Shown: positions 25,396 through 36,697 of the stretch, piece by piece
Position numbering within the stretch: position 1 is the first letter of the stretch
How the letters are laid out: the number at the start of each line of letters is the position of its first letter
Source of the DNA: Sphingomonas mali NBRC 15500
GTDB lineage: Bacteria > Pseudomonadota > Alphaproteobacteria > Sphingomonadales > Sphingomonadaceae
Assembly: GCF_001598415.1 (NCBI RefSeq)
Contig: NZ_BCYX01000001.1
Span: 310,001-374,000, forward strand
Length of the DNA: 64,000 nucleotides
Direction of reading: 5' to 3'
Translations under genes and position numbers: made by a program
The notes under the pieces: model-generated
The model's input: the letters and a program-made list of their open reading frames with translations, nothing else
Databases searched by the model: none
What the model was told of the DNA's origin: nothing

Positions 25396-26172
25396 CTACG
25401 CCGTTTCGGCGTCGGGGACTGGCTGGCGGTCCCGACGCCGATGCGTCAGCCAGATTACGCCGAGCGTCAGCACGTAGAGGCCGACCAGCGGCAGCGCGAG
25501 CATGATCATCGACCCGGCATCCGGCGGGGCCAGGAACAGCGCCACCGCGAAACATCCCAGGATCGCATAGCGCCACGCCCGGACGAGCTGTCCCAGCGTG
25601 ACGATCCCGGCGCGTTCGACCAGCATCAGTAGCACGGGCATCAGGAACGAGACGCCGAACCCGAACAGGAACTGCATGATGAACTTCAGGTAATTGTCGG
25701 CCGCCGGCAACGCCTCCTGCTCCACCCCGCCGATATTTCCCTGATAGCCGAGCAGGAAATGGAGCGCGCCCGGCACCGCGAAGAAATAGGCGAAGCTGGC
25801 CCCCAGTCCGAACAGGACAGGCGTCGCCAGCAAGAACGGGAGGAGCGCGCGCTTCTCCTTGCGATAGAGCCCGGGCGCCACGAACTGCCACAGCTGATTG
25901 GCGATGACGGGAAAGGCCAACATGATCGCGGCGAAGAACGCGACCTTCAACTGCACGAAGAACATCTCGTAGGGAGAGGTGTAGATCAGCTTCGGAAAGC
26001 CGGCCTTGACCAGCGGATGCACCAGCACGGCGAAGATCGGCTCGAAGAAATAGAGACAGACGCCGAACAGCAGCGCCAGCGTACCCAGACTGATCAGCAG
26101 GCGTTTGCGCAACTCGATCAGATGATCGAGCAACGGCGCGCGGCTGGCGTCGATATCGTCCTCGTCACTCAT
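25396..26172 (-). CDS. tatC: Twin-arginine translocase subunit TatC
   Basis: A 258-residue inner membrane protein with six predicted helices. It has the family landmarks HLIELRKRLL near the N terminus, the segment SPYEMFFVQLKVAFFAA, the FPVIANQLWQFVAPGLYRKEK loop with the signal-peptide-binding glutamates, and FLMPVLLMLVERAGIVT. TatC recognises twin-arginine signal peptides of folded proteins. The start is the ATG giving MSDEDDID, four bases after the tatB stop; an earlier start inside tatB is rejected. Last gene of the nagZ-scpAB-tatABC run. Confidence 0.96.
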   Translation of the reverse strand: MSDEDDIDASRAPLLDHLIELRKRLLISLGTLALLFGVCLYFFEPIFAVLVHPLVKAGFPKLIYTSPYEMFFVQLKVAFFAAIMLAFPVIANQLWQFVAPGLYRKEKRALLPFLLATPVLFGLGASFAYFFAVPGALHFLLGYQGNIGGVEQEALPAADNYLKFIMQFLFGFGVSFLMPVLLMLVERAGIVTLGQLVRAWRYAILGCFAVALFLAPPDAGSMIMLALPLVGLYVLTLGVIWLTHRRRDRQPVPDAETA

Positions 26173-26176
26173 CGAA

Positions 26177-26701
26177 TTATTCGTCCGGCGATTCGGGGGA
26201 TGCGGCCGCCTTGGATCGACGCGCACGAGGTTTCGGCGCGGCCGGCTCGAATGTATCCAGCGACATCTGCGCCGTGGCCTTTGCGCGCGACTTGCGCACG
26301 GCCGGTTTCGGCGCGGGCGCGGGCGCAGGCTCGGGCGCGGCGCTCTCTGGTTCGGCCGCGATCGCCGGCTGTTCGACCATCACCGGTCCTGGATCCGAAT
26401 AGACATCGCTACCCGTTGCGTCCTGCGGCTTGGGCGCCATCAGCGCGGCCATGTCCACGGTCTGCGGGAATTCGCGCATGATGCGCTCATTCTCCGCTTT
26501 CCACTTCTTTTCCATTTCCGCGAATTCGGCCTCGCGGATCATGTCGTCGAAGCCCGAGCGGAACTGACGCGCCAGCCCGCGCGCCTTGCCGACCCATTGC
26601 CCGGCAAAGCGCATCGCGCGCGGCAAGTCCTTGGGCGGAATGACGAGCAGCGCCACTCCCCCCAATACCAGCAATTCGGTCGGGGCTATGTCCAGGATCA
26701 C
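26177..26701 (-). CDS. tatB: Sec-independent translocase protein TatB
   Basis: A 174-residue protein with the short N-terminal helix MILDIAPTELLVLGGVALLVI including the conserved Glu and Gly/Pro hinge (PPKDLPRAMRFAGQWVGKAR), an amphipathic helix, and a long proline/alanine-rich tail (about 105-174) that is poorly conserved. TatB and TatC form the receptor complex. The start codon is GTG, 24 bases after the tatA stop. Its 174-residue length is typical of alphaproteobacteria. Confidence 0.93.
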   Translation of the reverse strand: MILDIAPTELLVLGGVALLVIPPKDLPRAMRFAGQWVGKARGLARQFRSGFDDMIREAEFAEMEKKWKAENERIMREFPQTVDMAALMAPKPQDATGSDVYSDPGPVMVEQPAIAAEPESAAPEPAPAPAPKPAVRKSRAKATAQMSLDTFEPAAPKPRARRSKAAASPESPDE

Positions 26702-26725
26702 GGCCGGATACCTCTCCGGCGGCTT

Positions 26726-26959
26726 TTAGCGTTCGGCGTCGCGGACGCGTTCGGCTGCGGCATCGATCGTGGGATCGGTCTGCCGCTTGGCCTCGATCCG
26801 GCTCGGCGGGACAGCGTCGTCATCCTCCGCCATGCCCTTCTTGAACTGCTTGATGCCCTTGGCCACGTCACCCATCATGCTCGAGAACCGGCCTCCACCA
26901 AGGACCAGAATCGCGATCACACCAAAGATCAGCCAATGAACCAGGCTGAAACTACCCAT
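26726..26959 (-). CDS. tatA: Twin-arginine translocase pore subunit TatA
   Basis: A 77-residue protein with one N-terminal helix ([21 protein letters not shown]), the [19 protein letters not shown] amphipathic helix and an acidic/basic tail. It forms the variable-size pore of the Tat system. Start at the ATG giving [10 protein letters not shown]; an upstream in-frame start at 26974 would add MGDLV, which is not typical. First of tatA-tatB-tatC. Confidence 0.94.
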   Translation of the reverse strand: MGSFSLVHWLIFGVIAILVLGGGRFSSMMGDVAKGIKQFKKGMAEDDDAVPPSRIEAKRQTDPTIDAAAERVRDAER

Positions 26960-26989
26960 CACAAGATCTCCCAAAGGCGTAAACGCTAT

Positions 26990-27607
26990 CTAGTCCCGAT
27001 CGCCGTCATTTTCCACTTGTTCCTCGCCACCGTCATCGGCCTCGCCCGCCATCGACATTTCGGCCATGGCGAGATCGATCGGATCGAGCAGGCCGGCAGC
27101 ACGCAGATCGTCGATACCGGGAAGATCGCGGCGGCTGGCGAGCCCGAAGTGCGTGAGGAATTCGGGCGTGGTCGCAAAGGTGAGCGGGCGCCCCGGCGTC
27201 TCTCGGCGACCGGCGGGACGTACCCAGCCCGCCTCCATCAGGACGTCGAGCGTCCCCTTGCTGATCTGGACGCCGCGAATCGCCTCGATCTCCGCTCGCG
27301 TGACCGGCTCGTGATAGGCAGTGATCGCCAGCGTCTCGATCGCCGCGCGCGACAGCTTCCGAGGTTCCTCGCGGTCGCGGCGCAGCAAATGCGCGAGGTC
27401 GCCCGCGGTCTGGAAATGCCAGCGATCGCCGCGCCGAACCAGCTCGATCCCGCGGCCGGCATAATCTTCGGTGATCCGCTGCAGCGCGCCGCGAACGTCG
27501 ATATCCTCACCGACATGCGCGCGGATCAGGTCGATGGTCAGCGGCTCCTCGGCGGCGAACAACACCGCTTCGACAGCGCGGATCGGATCGTCGGGGTCGA
27601 TCGTCAT
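26990..27607 (-). CDS. scpB: Segregation and condensation protein ScpB
   Basis: A 205-residue winged-helix kleisin partner of SMC-ScpAB, which compacts and segregates the chromosome. Two winged-helix units are visible: VEAVLFAAEEPLTIDLIRAH and LSRAAIETLAITAYHEPVTRAEIEAIRG, followed by LMEAGWVRPAGRRETPGRPLTFATTPEFLTHFGL. The acidic tail (EQVENDGDRD) is common in alphaproteobacteria. The start overlaps the scpA stop by four bases (ATGA). Confidence 0.95.
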   Translation of the reverse strand: MTIDPDDPIRAVEAVLFAAEEPLTIDLIRAHVGEDIDVRGALQRITEDYAGRGIELVRRGDRWHFQTAGDLAHLLRRDREEPRKLSRAAIETLAITAYHEPVTRAEIEAIRGVQISKGTLDVLMEAGWVRPAGRRETPGRPLTFATTPEFLTHFGLASRRDLPGIDDLRAAGLLDPIDLAMAEMSMAGEADDGGEEQVENDGDRD

Positions 27608-28350
27608 GCCTCCACCCTTTCGCCGGTCGCCTTGAGGTAGAGCGGCGCGAATGCCGATTTCTGGCGCAATTCGGCCTTGCCCATCCGCGCGAGTTCGAGC
27701 GCCGCGACGAAACTGGAGGCCAGCGCCGACTTGCGGAACGCGCCGTCGAGACTGTCGGGCAGGAAGCTTTCGATCGTTGCCCAGTCGATCCGCTCGCCGA
27801 GCAATCGCGACACGCGTTCGAGCGCAGCGTCCAGCGTCATCACCAGCCGGTCATGGACGACGTGAAAAACGGGACGGTTGCGCGCGTTGATCTGGCCGTA
27901 AGCAGCGATCAGATCGTAGATCTCGGCCTGCCATTGTGCCCGGCGCACCGTTCGCAATCCTTCGGGCGCGGCGCGGCGGAAGACATCGCGGCCGACCCGA
28001 TCGCGCGCGAGCAGCCGCGCGCCGGCATCGCGCATCGCGTTGAGCCGCTCGAGCCGCATCTGCAGCCGCAGCGCAAGTTCCTCGGGGCTCGGTTCGACCT
28101 CCGGATCGCGCGGCAGCAGCAGCGCCGATTTGAGATAGGCCAGCCACGCCGCCATCACGAGATAATCGGCCGCGACTTCGAGCTTCAGCGTGCGGGCATG
28201 CTCGATATAGGAAAGATATTGCTCGACCAGTTGCAGGATCGAGATCTGCTTGAGGTCGACCTTTTGCGACCGGGCAAGCGCAAGCAGAAGGTCGAGCGGG
28301 CCTTCCCACCCCTCGATGTCGAGCGTCAGCGTGTCCTCGGCGGCGTCCAT
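27604..28350 (-). CDS. scpA: Segregation and condensation protein ScpA
   Basis: A 248-residue kleisin that bridges the two SMC heads. The N-terminal motif LDIEGWEGPLDLLLALARSQKVDL and the following ISILQLVEQYLSYI and YLVMAAWLAYLKSALLLP are diagnostic. The start at 28350 gives the normal N terminus; a longer reading from 28521 would cross the REP-like element and is rejected. Overlaps scpB at 27604-27607. Confidence 0.95.
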   Translation of the reverse strand: MDAAEDTLTLDIEGWEGPLDLLLALARSQKVDLKQISILQLVEQYLSYIEHARTLKLEVAADYLVMAAWLAYLKSALLLPRDPEVEPSPEELALRLQMRLERLNAMRDAGARLLARDRVGRDVFRRAAPEGLRTVRRAQWQAEIYDLIAAYGQINARNRPVFHVVHDRLVMTLDAALERVSRLLGERIDWATIESFLPDSLDGAFRKSALASSFVAALELARMGKAELRQKSAFAPLYLKATGERVEA

Positions 28351-28434
28351 TGGGATGCTTTTAGACAGGTTCGTCGCGAGGGCGAAAGTCGGGCGCGTGG
28401 AGTGTTGTGGATAAAAGCCGCCCACCAAATCCGT

Positions 28435-28525
28435 CGTCACCCCGGGCTCTTCCCGGGGTCCAACCCTCCACAACGGAATCCAACCGTTGTTACACGTTGG
28501 ATGCCGGAACAAGCCCGGCATGACG
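28435..28525. repeat. REP-like composite palindrome, copy 2
   Basis: Left half CGTCACCCCGG...CCGGGGTCCAA and right half TTGGATGCCGG...CCGGCATGACG, about 35 bases apart, each half a hairpin. It lies between nagZ and scpA, genes of the same strand, eight bases after the nagZ stop. See the copies at 9758 and 37469. Confidence 0.9.
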
Positions 28526-28533
28526 CTGTGGGT

Positions 28534-29541
28534 TTAGGCCAGGGCCAGCAACTCATCCCGCTTGGCGAGCAACTCCGCGAAATCGCCTTGCGGCGCGACG
28601 CCCCGCACCGTCGCCATCGCGCGGTCGAGCCGTTCGAGCGACTTGGCCGGCATGTCGTTGAGCAAGGTCGCGATCTCCTGCATCTCGTCCATCCGCCCCC
28701 AGCAATCGAGCACGATATCGCACCCGGCAGCGATCGCACCCGCGGCCTTCTCCCCCGCGGTCCCCGACAATGCCTTCATGTCGATATCGTCGGTCATCAG
28801 CAGCCCGTCGAAGCCGATCTTGCCGCGGATGACCTGCTCGACGATTACCGGCGACATGGTCGCGGGGCGTTCGGGGTCCCAGGTCTGGAACACGATATGA
28901 CTGGTCATCCCCATCGGCGCGTCCGCCAGGCGGCGGAACGGTTCGAGATCGATCTCCAATTCCTCCTCCGACGCCGTGACCGTCGGCAGGTGGAAATGCG
29001 TGTCGACGACCGCGCGACCATGGCCGGGCATATGCTTGACCACGCCGATCACGCCGCCCGCGCGCAACCCTTCCATGATCGCCTTGCCCATCGCCGCGAC
29101 GCGCATCGGCTCGTGCCCCAGGGCGCGGATGGTAATCGCCTCGGTCGTGTCGCGCTGGCTGACGTCGAGCAAGGGCCAGCAATCGACGTTGACGCCGACT
29201 TCGGCCAGCATCAGCGCGGTCGCCTGGGCATTGACTCGCGCCGCCTCGATCGCGCTCATCGGCGCGATGTCGTAAAGCCTGTCGAAATCGGGTCCGGCAG
29301 GGAATTGCGGCCATTCGGGCGGCTGCATCCGCTGCACCCTGCCCCCTTCCTGATCGATCAGGATCGGCAGTTCGTCGCGCCCGGTCAGCTCACGCAGGCT
29401 GTCGGTCAGTGCGCGGACCTGCTCGCGATTCTCGATATTCCGCTTGAACAGGATGTACCCGGCGGCATCGGCGTCCTTGTAGAACGCGCGTTCGTCGTCG
29501 GTGAGGGTCAGGCCGGACAGGCCGAAGATCACGGGCTTCAT
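28534..29541 (-). CDS. nagZ: Beta-N-acetylhexosaminidase NagZ
   Basis: A 335-residue glycoside hydrolase family 3 enzyme that releases N-acetylglucosamine from muropeptides in peptidoglycan recycling. Motifs: LPILIDQEGGRVQRMQPP, the substrate-binding KHMPGHGRAVVDTHFHLP with the catalytic His of the D-x-H dyad, and the nucleophile aspartate in LLMTDDIDMKAL. Cytoplasmic, no signal peptide. It heads the usual alphaproteobacterial nagZ-scpA-scpB-tatA-tatB-tatC order, here with a REP-like palindrome inserted after it. Confidence 0.95.
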   Translation of the reverse strand: MKPVIFGLSGLTLTDDERAFYKDADAAGYILFKRNIENREQVRALTDSLRELTGRDELPILIDQEGGRVQRMQPPEWPQFPAGPDFDRLYDIAPMSAIEAARVNAQATALMLAEVGVNVDCWPLLDVSQRDTTEAITIRALGHEPMRVAAMGKAIMEGLRAGGVIGVVKHMPGHGRAVVDTHFHLPTVTASEEELEIDLEPFRRLADAPMGMTSHIVFQTWDPERPATMSPVIVEQVIRGKIGFDGLLMTDDIDMKALSGTAGEKAAGAIAAGCDIVLDCWGRMDEMQEIATLLNDMPAKSLERLDRAMATVRGVAPQGDFAELLAKRDELLALA

Positions 29542-29752
29542 GGCGGTGCTTCTACTCGCGCACGTCCCGCGTTCAAGGTCGGTCGGCCCAAACGACTGCC
29601 AAAGCCCGGTTTCTGCGAGACGGGAGCCTACTGATCGATTTTTCCGCTCGCGGAGATCAGATTAACTCATCGCATAAATGATTGCGGCGCTTCGCCACAC
29701 AAGCCACAACCAATGGGCGAGCCGTGCTCCGGCTGCGCACCCGATCCGATAG

Positions 29753-32008
<2,256 letters not shown>

Positions 32009-32050
32009 GGTCGAACAGTCCCGCCTGGCCGGATCGGCCGGGCGAATAGA

Positions 32051-32089
32051 GCCGCCGGCGCCCCCTCCCCCTTGGCGCCGGCGGCTTTT
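32051..32089 (+). terminator. Terminator of katG
   Basis: Twelve-base perfect arms (GCCGCCGGCGCC and its complement) around a C-rich loop, followed by TTTTATTT. It lies 43 bases after the katG stop: a clear Rho-independent terminator. Confidence 0.93.
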
Positions 32090-32109
32090 ATTTGGGTGGG
32101 TTGCCGGAC

Positions 32110-33411
32110 CTAGGCGACCGCTTCAGCGCCCATTGCAAGGGGCGAACCCCGATAGGCAGCCTCGTCCAATATGCCGGCCCGCTTGGCCACGACGGTCGGC
32201 ACCAACGCCTGCCCCGCCACGTTGACCGCGGTGCGGCCCATGTCGAGGATCGGATCGATCGCCAGCAACAGGCCCGCACCCTCGAGCGGCAGGCCCAGGG
32301 TCGACAGCGTCAGCGTCAGCATCACCGTCGCGCCGGTCAGCCCGGCGGTCGCCGCCGACCCGATCACTGAGACAAAGGCGATCAAGCCATAATCGCCGAG
32401 GTGCAGCGGAATGCCGTAGAATTGCGCCACGAAGATCGCCGAGATCGCGGGATAGATTGCCGCGCATCCGTCCATCTTGGTGGTGGCGCCCAGCGGCACC
32501 GCGAAGGCGGCATAGGCTTGCGGCACGCCCAGCCGTCGCTCCGTCACTTCCTCGGTCACCGGCAAGCTGCCGACCGAAGAACGCGACAGGAAACCGAGCT
32601 GGATCGCCGGCCAGGCGCCCGCGAAGAAACGCAGCGGATTGAGACCATTGGCGATCAGGATCGCCGGATAGACCAGCAGCAGGACGATCGCGAGACCGGC
32701 ATAGACGGCGATCGCGAACGCGCCGAGCGACGACAGCGCATCCCAGCCATAGCGGACCAGGGCGTCGGCGATCAGCGCCGCGCTGCCGATCGGCGTGAGC
32801 GCGATTACCCAGCGCAGCAACCGGCGGAAGATCGCCAGGGCCGATCCGTTGAACGCCAGGAAGGCCTCGCCCGGCTCGCCGATCCTGACCGCGGCCGAGC
32901 CGACCGCGAGCGCCGCGACGATCACTTGCAGCACGTTGAACGACACCGCCGTCGACGCCACGCCATCGGTGACCGTTGTGGCGGCGCCCAGCCCCAGTGC
33001 GTTGGCGGGGACCAGCCCTTTGAGGAAATCGAGCCACGATCCCGTCGTGCCGGGCGCCTTGGCAGCGCCGGCGGCGACCGACGCATGCAGCCCCGGCTGA
33101 ATCGCCAGCCCGAGAAGGATGCCGATCGCGACCGCCATCAGCGCGGTGACCGCGAACCACAATAAGGTGCGGGAAACCAGCGCAGCGGCGTTTTCCAGCG
33201 TCCGCAACGCCGCGACCGACGCGACGATCGCGGTGAACACCAATGGCGGCACCAGCGCCTTGAGCAATTGGACGAAGATCTGGCCGACCGTATGCGCCGT
33301 CTCGCCGATCGCCGCACTGCCCAGCCAGCGCGCCAGCACCCCGACCGCCAGGCCGGCGGCCATGCCGATCAGCACTTGCGCGCCGAAAGAGGGCCTGATC
33401 CGCGCGCTCAC
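32110..33411 (-). CDS. Dicarboxylate/amino acid:cation symporter (DAACS family)
   Basis: A 433-residue inner membrane transporter of the glutamate/dicarboxylate:cation symporter family, with eight or more hydrophobic helices and the re-entrant loop region. Recognisable parts are LLKALVPPLVFTAIVASVA, the serine-rich FLSRSSVGSLPVTEE and the binding-site segment VPLGATTKMDGCAAIYPAISAIFVAQ. It starts (GTG) inside the stop of the serine acetyltransferase gene (GTGA overlap), so the two are translationally coupled. The pairing hints at uptake of a substrate linked to serine/cysteine metabolism, but the substrate cannot be read. Confidence 0.9.
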   Translation of the reverse strand: MSARIRPSFGAQVLIGMAAGLAVGVLARWLGSAAIGETAHTVGQIFVQLLKALVPPLVFTAIVASVAALRTLENAAALVSRTLLWFAVTALMAVAIGILLGLAIQPGLHASVAAGAAKAPGTTGSWLDFLKGLVPANALGLGAATTVTDGVASTAVSFNVLQVIVAALAVGSAAVRIGEPGEAFLAFNGSALAIFRRLLRWVIALTPIGSAALIADALVRYGWDALSSLGAFAIAVYAGLAIVLLLVYPAILIANGLNPLRFFAGAWPAIQLGFLSRSSVGSLPVTEEVTERRLGVPQAYAAFAVPLGATTKMDGCAAIYPAISAIFVAQFYGIPLHLGDYGLIAFVSVIGSAATAGLTGATVMLTLTLSTLGLPLEGAGLLLAIDPILDMGRTAVNVAGQALVPTVVAKRAGILDEAAYRGSPLAMGAEAVA

Positions 33412-34385
33412 GACGCCATCCTCCGCGCCGGCGGCCGGGTGCGGGCCAGCGCCTCGCCGAGCGCATCGGCCTCCGCACCGTGCAGACGGATGGCGCCGGG
33501 TTGGACGATCACGCTTTCGGGTGGGACGTCGTCGAGCAGCCAGACATTGCCGCCGATGGTCGAGCCGCGGCCGATCGTCACCCGGCCAAGGATGGTCGCG
33601 CCGGCATAGATCACGACATCGTCCTCAACGATCGGGTGCCGCGCATAGCGTTCGCGCGGTGTCGTGCTCGCATCCCATAACGGGCTGCGCGCGCCCAACG
33701 TGACGTGCTGATAGAGCCGGACGTTCGAACCGATGATCGATGTCTCGCCGATCACCACACCGGTGCCATGATCGATGAAGAAGCGCGGGCCGATCGCAGC
33801 GCCGGGATGGATGTCGATGCCGGTCCGCGCATTGGCGAGTTCCGAAATCGACCGCGCGACGATCGCCGCGCCCAATTTATGCAGCTCGTGCGCGATGCGG
33901 TGATGCAGCGTCGCGATCGCACCGGGATAGCTCACCAGAATCTCATCCACGCTGCGCGCGGCGGGATCGCCGATAAAGGCGGCGTCGATATCGCTGTCGA
34001 TCGATGCCCGAATGTCGGCCAAGGTCGTAGCGAAATGCCGGATTAGAGTGGAGGCGTGGTCGTCGTCGAACGGCGCGGCGCTCTCCAGCTGCCAATAGGC
34101 GATTTCGGCATCTATTTCCTGCCGCAGGATATCGAGCCCGTTCGCCAGGCGCGCGGCGACGAAGGCGTCTTCCTGTTCAGACCCATCGCGAAACCCGCCG
34201 AGACGGCGTGGGTACAGGGCTGCGGACAGATCGCGGATCGCCTGCCCGAGCGCTTCGGGCGACGGAAATCGCACGGCCGGCGGTTGGCGGCGCGCGCGTG
34301 ACGTGAGCCGCGCATCGCGTAAGTCGGCGACGGCGCTTTGGATGAATTCCGTCGACACATCGTCGATCAAATTTTCGGCCACCAT
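33408..34385 (-). CDS. Serine O-acetyltransferase (EpsC/SrpH type)
   Basis: A 325-residue enzyme that makes O-acetylserine for cysteine synthesis. An N-terminal helical region (about 1-180) is followed by left-handed beta-helix hexapeptide repeats: GIDIHPGAAIGPRFFIDHGTGVVIGETS with the catalytic Asp-His, VRLYQHVTLGARS and VVIYAGATILGRVTIGRGSTIGG. The length and helical region match the longer EpsC/SrpH type rather than short CysE. Start at ATG 34385; a TTG at 34406 is also possible. It overlaps the symporter gene. Confidence 0.9.
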   Translation of the reverse strand: MVAENLIDDVSTEFIQSAVADLRDARLTSRARRQPPAVRFPSPEALGQAIRDLSAALYPRRLGGFRDGSEQEDAFVAARLANGLDILRQEIDAEIAYWQLESAAPFDDDHASTLIRHFATTLADIRASIDSDIDAAFIGDPAARSVDEILVSYPGAIATLHHRIAHELHKLGAAIVARSISELANARTGIDIHPGAAIGPRFFIDHGTGVVIGETSIIGSNVRLYQHVTLGARSPLWDASTTPRERYARHPIVEDDVVIYAGATILGRVTIGRGSTIGGNVWLLDDVPPESVIVQPGAIRLHGAEADALGEALARTRPPARRMAS

Positions 34386-34614
34386 CGCAACGCCACCACT
34401 GTTCAAACAAGGGAAGCGGCCCGGCTGCTAGGGGACGGCCGGGCCGCAGTTTGTGTCCAGGGAGCGGACGGCATCTTTATAATTCATAGCATTTTGATGG
34501 GAAATAGAGCTCTGCTTGCCGGCACCCAAGGATCGCTTGTGCCGTCGTAAGGATCGCCCGGCCAGGCGATGGGATAACATTGCCCCCGCCCCCCGCCGTC
34601 ATTATCGTGCCGCC

Positions 34615-35994
34615 ATGCGCCAGCGAATCCTGATCGGTCTTGCCCTCGTCCTCATCCTGGTGGGCGGCCTCTATCTCTATTTTGCCCAGCCCGATGAAGC
34701 GCGGCTCAGCGTCGCGGCGGTCAGCGGCAGCCGGCCCGACATCACGCCCGCGCGCGCGCAGATCTGGCCGACGATCAAGGTCGCCAACGCGGTGGGATGG
34801 AAGCAGGGGGAGATGCCGACAGCGGCGGCCGGGCTCAAGGTCAACGCCTTCGCCTCCGGGCTCGATCATCCCCGCTGGCTCTACCGCCTGCCCAATGGCG
34901 ACGTGCTGGTTGCCGAGACCAATTCGCCGCCGCGTCAGGGCGGCGGGATCGCCGGCTGGGTGATGGGCTACCTCCTCAACAAGGGCGGCGCCGGCGTGCC
35001 TTCGGCCAACCGCATCACCTTGTTGCGCGACGCGAATGGTGACGGCGTGGCTGAGGTCAAGCAGCCTTTCCTGACCGGGCTCAACTCGCCGTACGGCATG
35101 GCGCTGCTCGGCTCATATCTCTACGTCGCCAATACCGACGCGTTGGTGCGCTATCCCTTCACGCCAGGCCAAACCAAGATCGACGCCAAGCCTGAGACAG
35201 TGATCAAATATCCCGGCGGCGGCAACCATTGGGCGCGCAACGTCATCGTCGCGGAGGACGGCAAGACGCTGTATTTGACGGTCGGATCGTCGACCAACAT
35301 CGCCGACAACGGCCTGGACGCGGAGAAATTCCGCGCCAACATCCTACAAGTCTTCCCCGACACGAAGACCTTCCGCATCTATGCCGCAGGCATACGCAAT
35401 GCCAACGGACTGGCGCTCGAGCCCAGGACCAAGGCGTTGTGGACGGTGGTCAACGAACGCGACATGCTCGGCTCCGACACGCCGCCCGATTATTTGAGCG
35501 CGGTGGAAGCCGGCGACAATTTCGGCTGGCCATGGTTCTATTGGGGCGGCTATCCCGACCACCGCGTGAAGCCGGCAAATCCCGGGCTGCAGGAATATGT
35601 GAAGCGTCCCGATTACGCATTGGGTCCGCATGTGGCGGCGCTGGGGCTGGCTTTCGCCGACGAGGCGCGGCTCGGCCCGCAATTCGCGGACGGCGCCTTT
35701 ATCGGCGAACACGGATCGTGGAACCGGCTGCCGGTATCGGGCTATCGCGTCATCTATGTGCCGTTCGGCGACAACGGCTTTCCCGCCAAGGGCGCGAAAG
35801 CAGTCGACGTGCTGTCGGGATTCCTGGATGCCAAGGGTCAGGCGCGCGGCCGTCCGGTCGGCGTAACCTTCGACGCCACCGGCTCGTTGCTGGTGGCGGA
35901 CGATATCGGCAACACGATCTGGCGCGTGACTTCCGCGACGCCGGTTCCGGCGTCCGACCCGTCACCCGCCGCCACTCCGAAACCGTCACGCTAA
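34615..35994 (+). CDS. Membrane-anchored sorbosone dehydrogenase-like PQQ sugar dehydrogenase
   Basis: A 459-residue protein: N-terminal helix at 3-22 (ILIGLALVLILVGGLYLYF), then a six-bladed beta-propeller of the sorbosone/soluble glucose dehydrogenase family. Blade motifs include GLDHPRWLYRLPNGDVLVAET, YPGGGNHWARNVIVAEDG, AAGIRNANGLALEP and VVNERDMLGSDTPPDY, with the propeller closing at VGVTFDATGSLLVADD. The family oxidises sugars in the periplasm using PQQ; no PQQ synthesis gene is in the window. Real activity is unproven. The start excludes a 33-residue extension from 34516 that has no protein-like features. Confidence 0.85.
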   Translation: MRQRILIGLALVLILVGGLYLYFAQPDEARLSVAAVSGSRPDITPARAQIWPTIKVANAVGWKQGEMPTAAAGLKVNAFASGLDHPRWLYRLPNGDVLVAETNSPPRQGGGIAGWVMGYLLNKGGAGVPSANRITLLRDANGDGVAEVKQPFLTGLNSPYGMALLGSYLYVANTDALVRYPFTPGQTKIDAKPETVIKYPGGGNHWARNVIVAEDGKTLYLTVGSSTNIADNGLDAEKFRANILQVFPDTKTFRIYAAGIRNANGLALEPRTKALWTVVNERDMLGSDTPPDYLSAVEAGDNFGWPWFYWGGYPDHRVKPANPGLQEYVKRPDYALGPHVAALGLAFADEARLGPQFADGAFIGEHGSWNRLPVSGYRVIYVPFGDNGFPAKGAKAVDVLSGFLDAKGQARGRPVGVTFDATGSLLVADDIGNTIWRVTSATPVPASDPSPAATPKPSR

Positions 35995-36132
35995 GGGATT
36001 GTAAGGGGCGGACTGCAACTGGCCCCCCGACCGCGCAGTCCGCACACCCGTACGACACCGAAAGGTCCACGCGTTGACGCGTATCTTTTCCCTCGATTCC
36101 GTTGCTTTACACTAACTTGTCCGATTCATGCG

Positions 36133-36161
36133 TTGACGATTTCAATTTAACTGCCCAAAAT
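36133..36161 (+). promoter_or_regulatory. Possible sigma-70 type promoter
   Basis: TTGACG (36133-36138), 17 bases, CAAAAT (36156-36161), 30 bases before the ATG of the winged-helix regulator. A second TTGACG lies about 60 bases upstream. The region (35995-36190) is locally AT-rich and holds no gene. Confidence 0.45.
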
Positions 36162-36190
36162 GGGTCACTGCGGGGGCGGGAGTGAGTCAT

Positions 36191-36682
36191 ATGGCTGCTG
36201 GCGACCGCGTCGCGACGGTTCCCGAGGGCATGAGCGACCATTGGCGCACCGCCATGTTCGCGCTCACCAACCTGTTCCTGTCGATGCACCGAACCTTCAC
36301 GGGGCATGAGGGTCACAGCCCTTCGGTCGTGCTGATCTATTGCACCGTCTCGGTCGGCAATATCCAGAAGCTGATGCGCGAACGCAGCGTTCCCCGTGAA
36401 TTCACCGCGACTGCGATATTGCCCCGCGAATGGGTGGTTCCGATGTCGCGGAGCGCGATTGCCGCAACCACCGGCCTGCCGCGCGAAACCGTCCGCCGCC
36501 ATGTCGCACAGATGATCGAGGCTGGGCTGCTGGTCGAAGATCCGCGTGGGGGCGTTACCGTGGTTCCGGGTTCGATCCAGGATCGTTCGCTCGAGCCGCT
36601 GCTCGAGACTTTGCTTACCGAATTTTCGCGCACTGCCGAAGCGTTGCTGCGGGCGGGCGTGATCGAAGTCACGACCGGCTGA
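36191..36682 (+). CDS. Winged-helix transcriptional regulator
   Basis: A 163-residue protein of unknown target. The second half is a DNA-binding winged helix: MSRSAIAATTGLPRETVRRHVAQMIEAGLLVEDPRGGVTVVPG. The first half (about 1-75) is helical with DHWRTAMFALTNLFLSMHRTF and VVLIYCTVSVGNIQKLMRER, which could be a ligand or dimerisation part. GGGAG lies eight bases before the ATG at 36191; a GTG at 36182 would add three residues. It stands alone between the sugar dehydrogenase and a convergent small gene. Confidence 0.8.
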   Translation: MAAGDRVATVPEGMSDHWRTAMFALTNLFLSMHRTFTGHEGHSPSVVLIYCTVSVGNIQKLMRERSVPREFTATAILPREWVVPMSRSAIAATTGLPRETVRRHVAQMIEAGLLVEDPRGGVTVVPGSIQDRSLEPLLETLLTEFSRTAEALLRAGVIEVTTG

Positions 36683-36697
36683 TCGTCCGGCCGGCTT

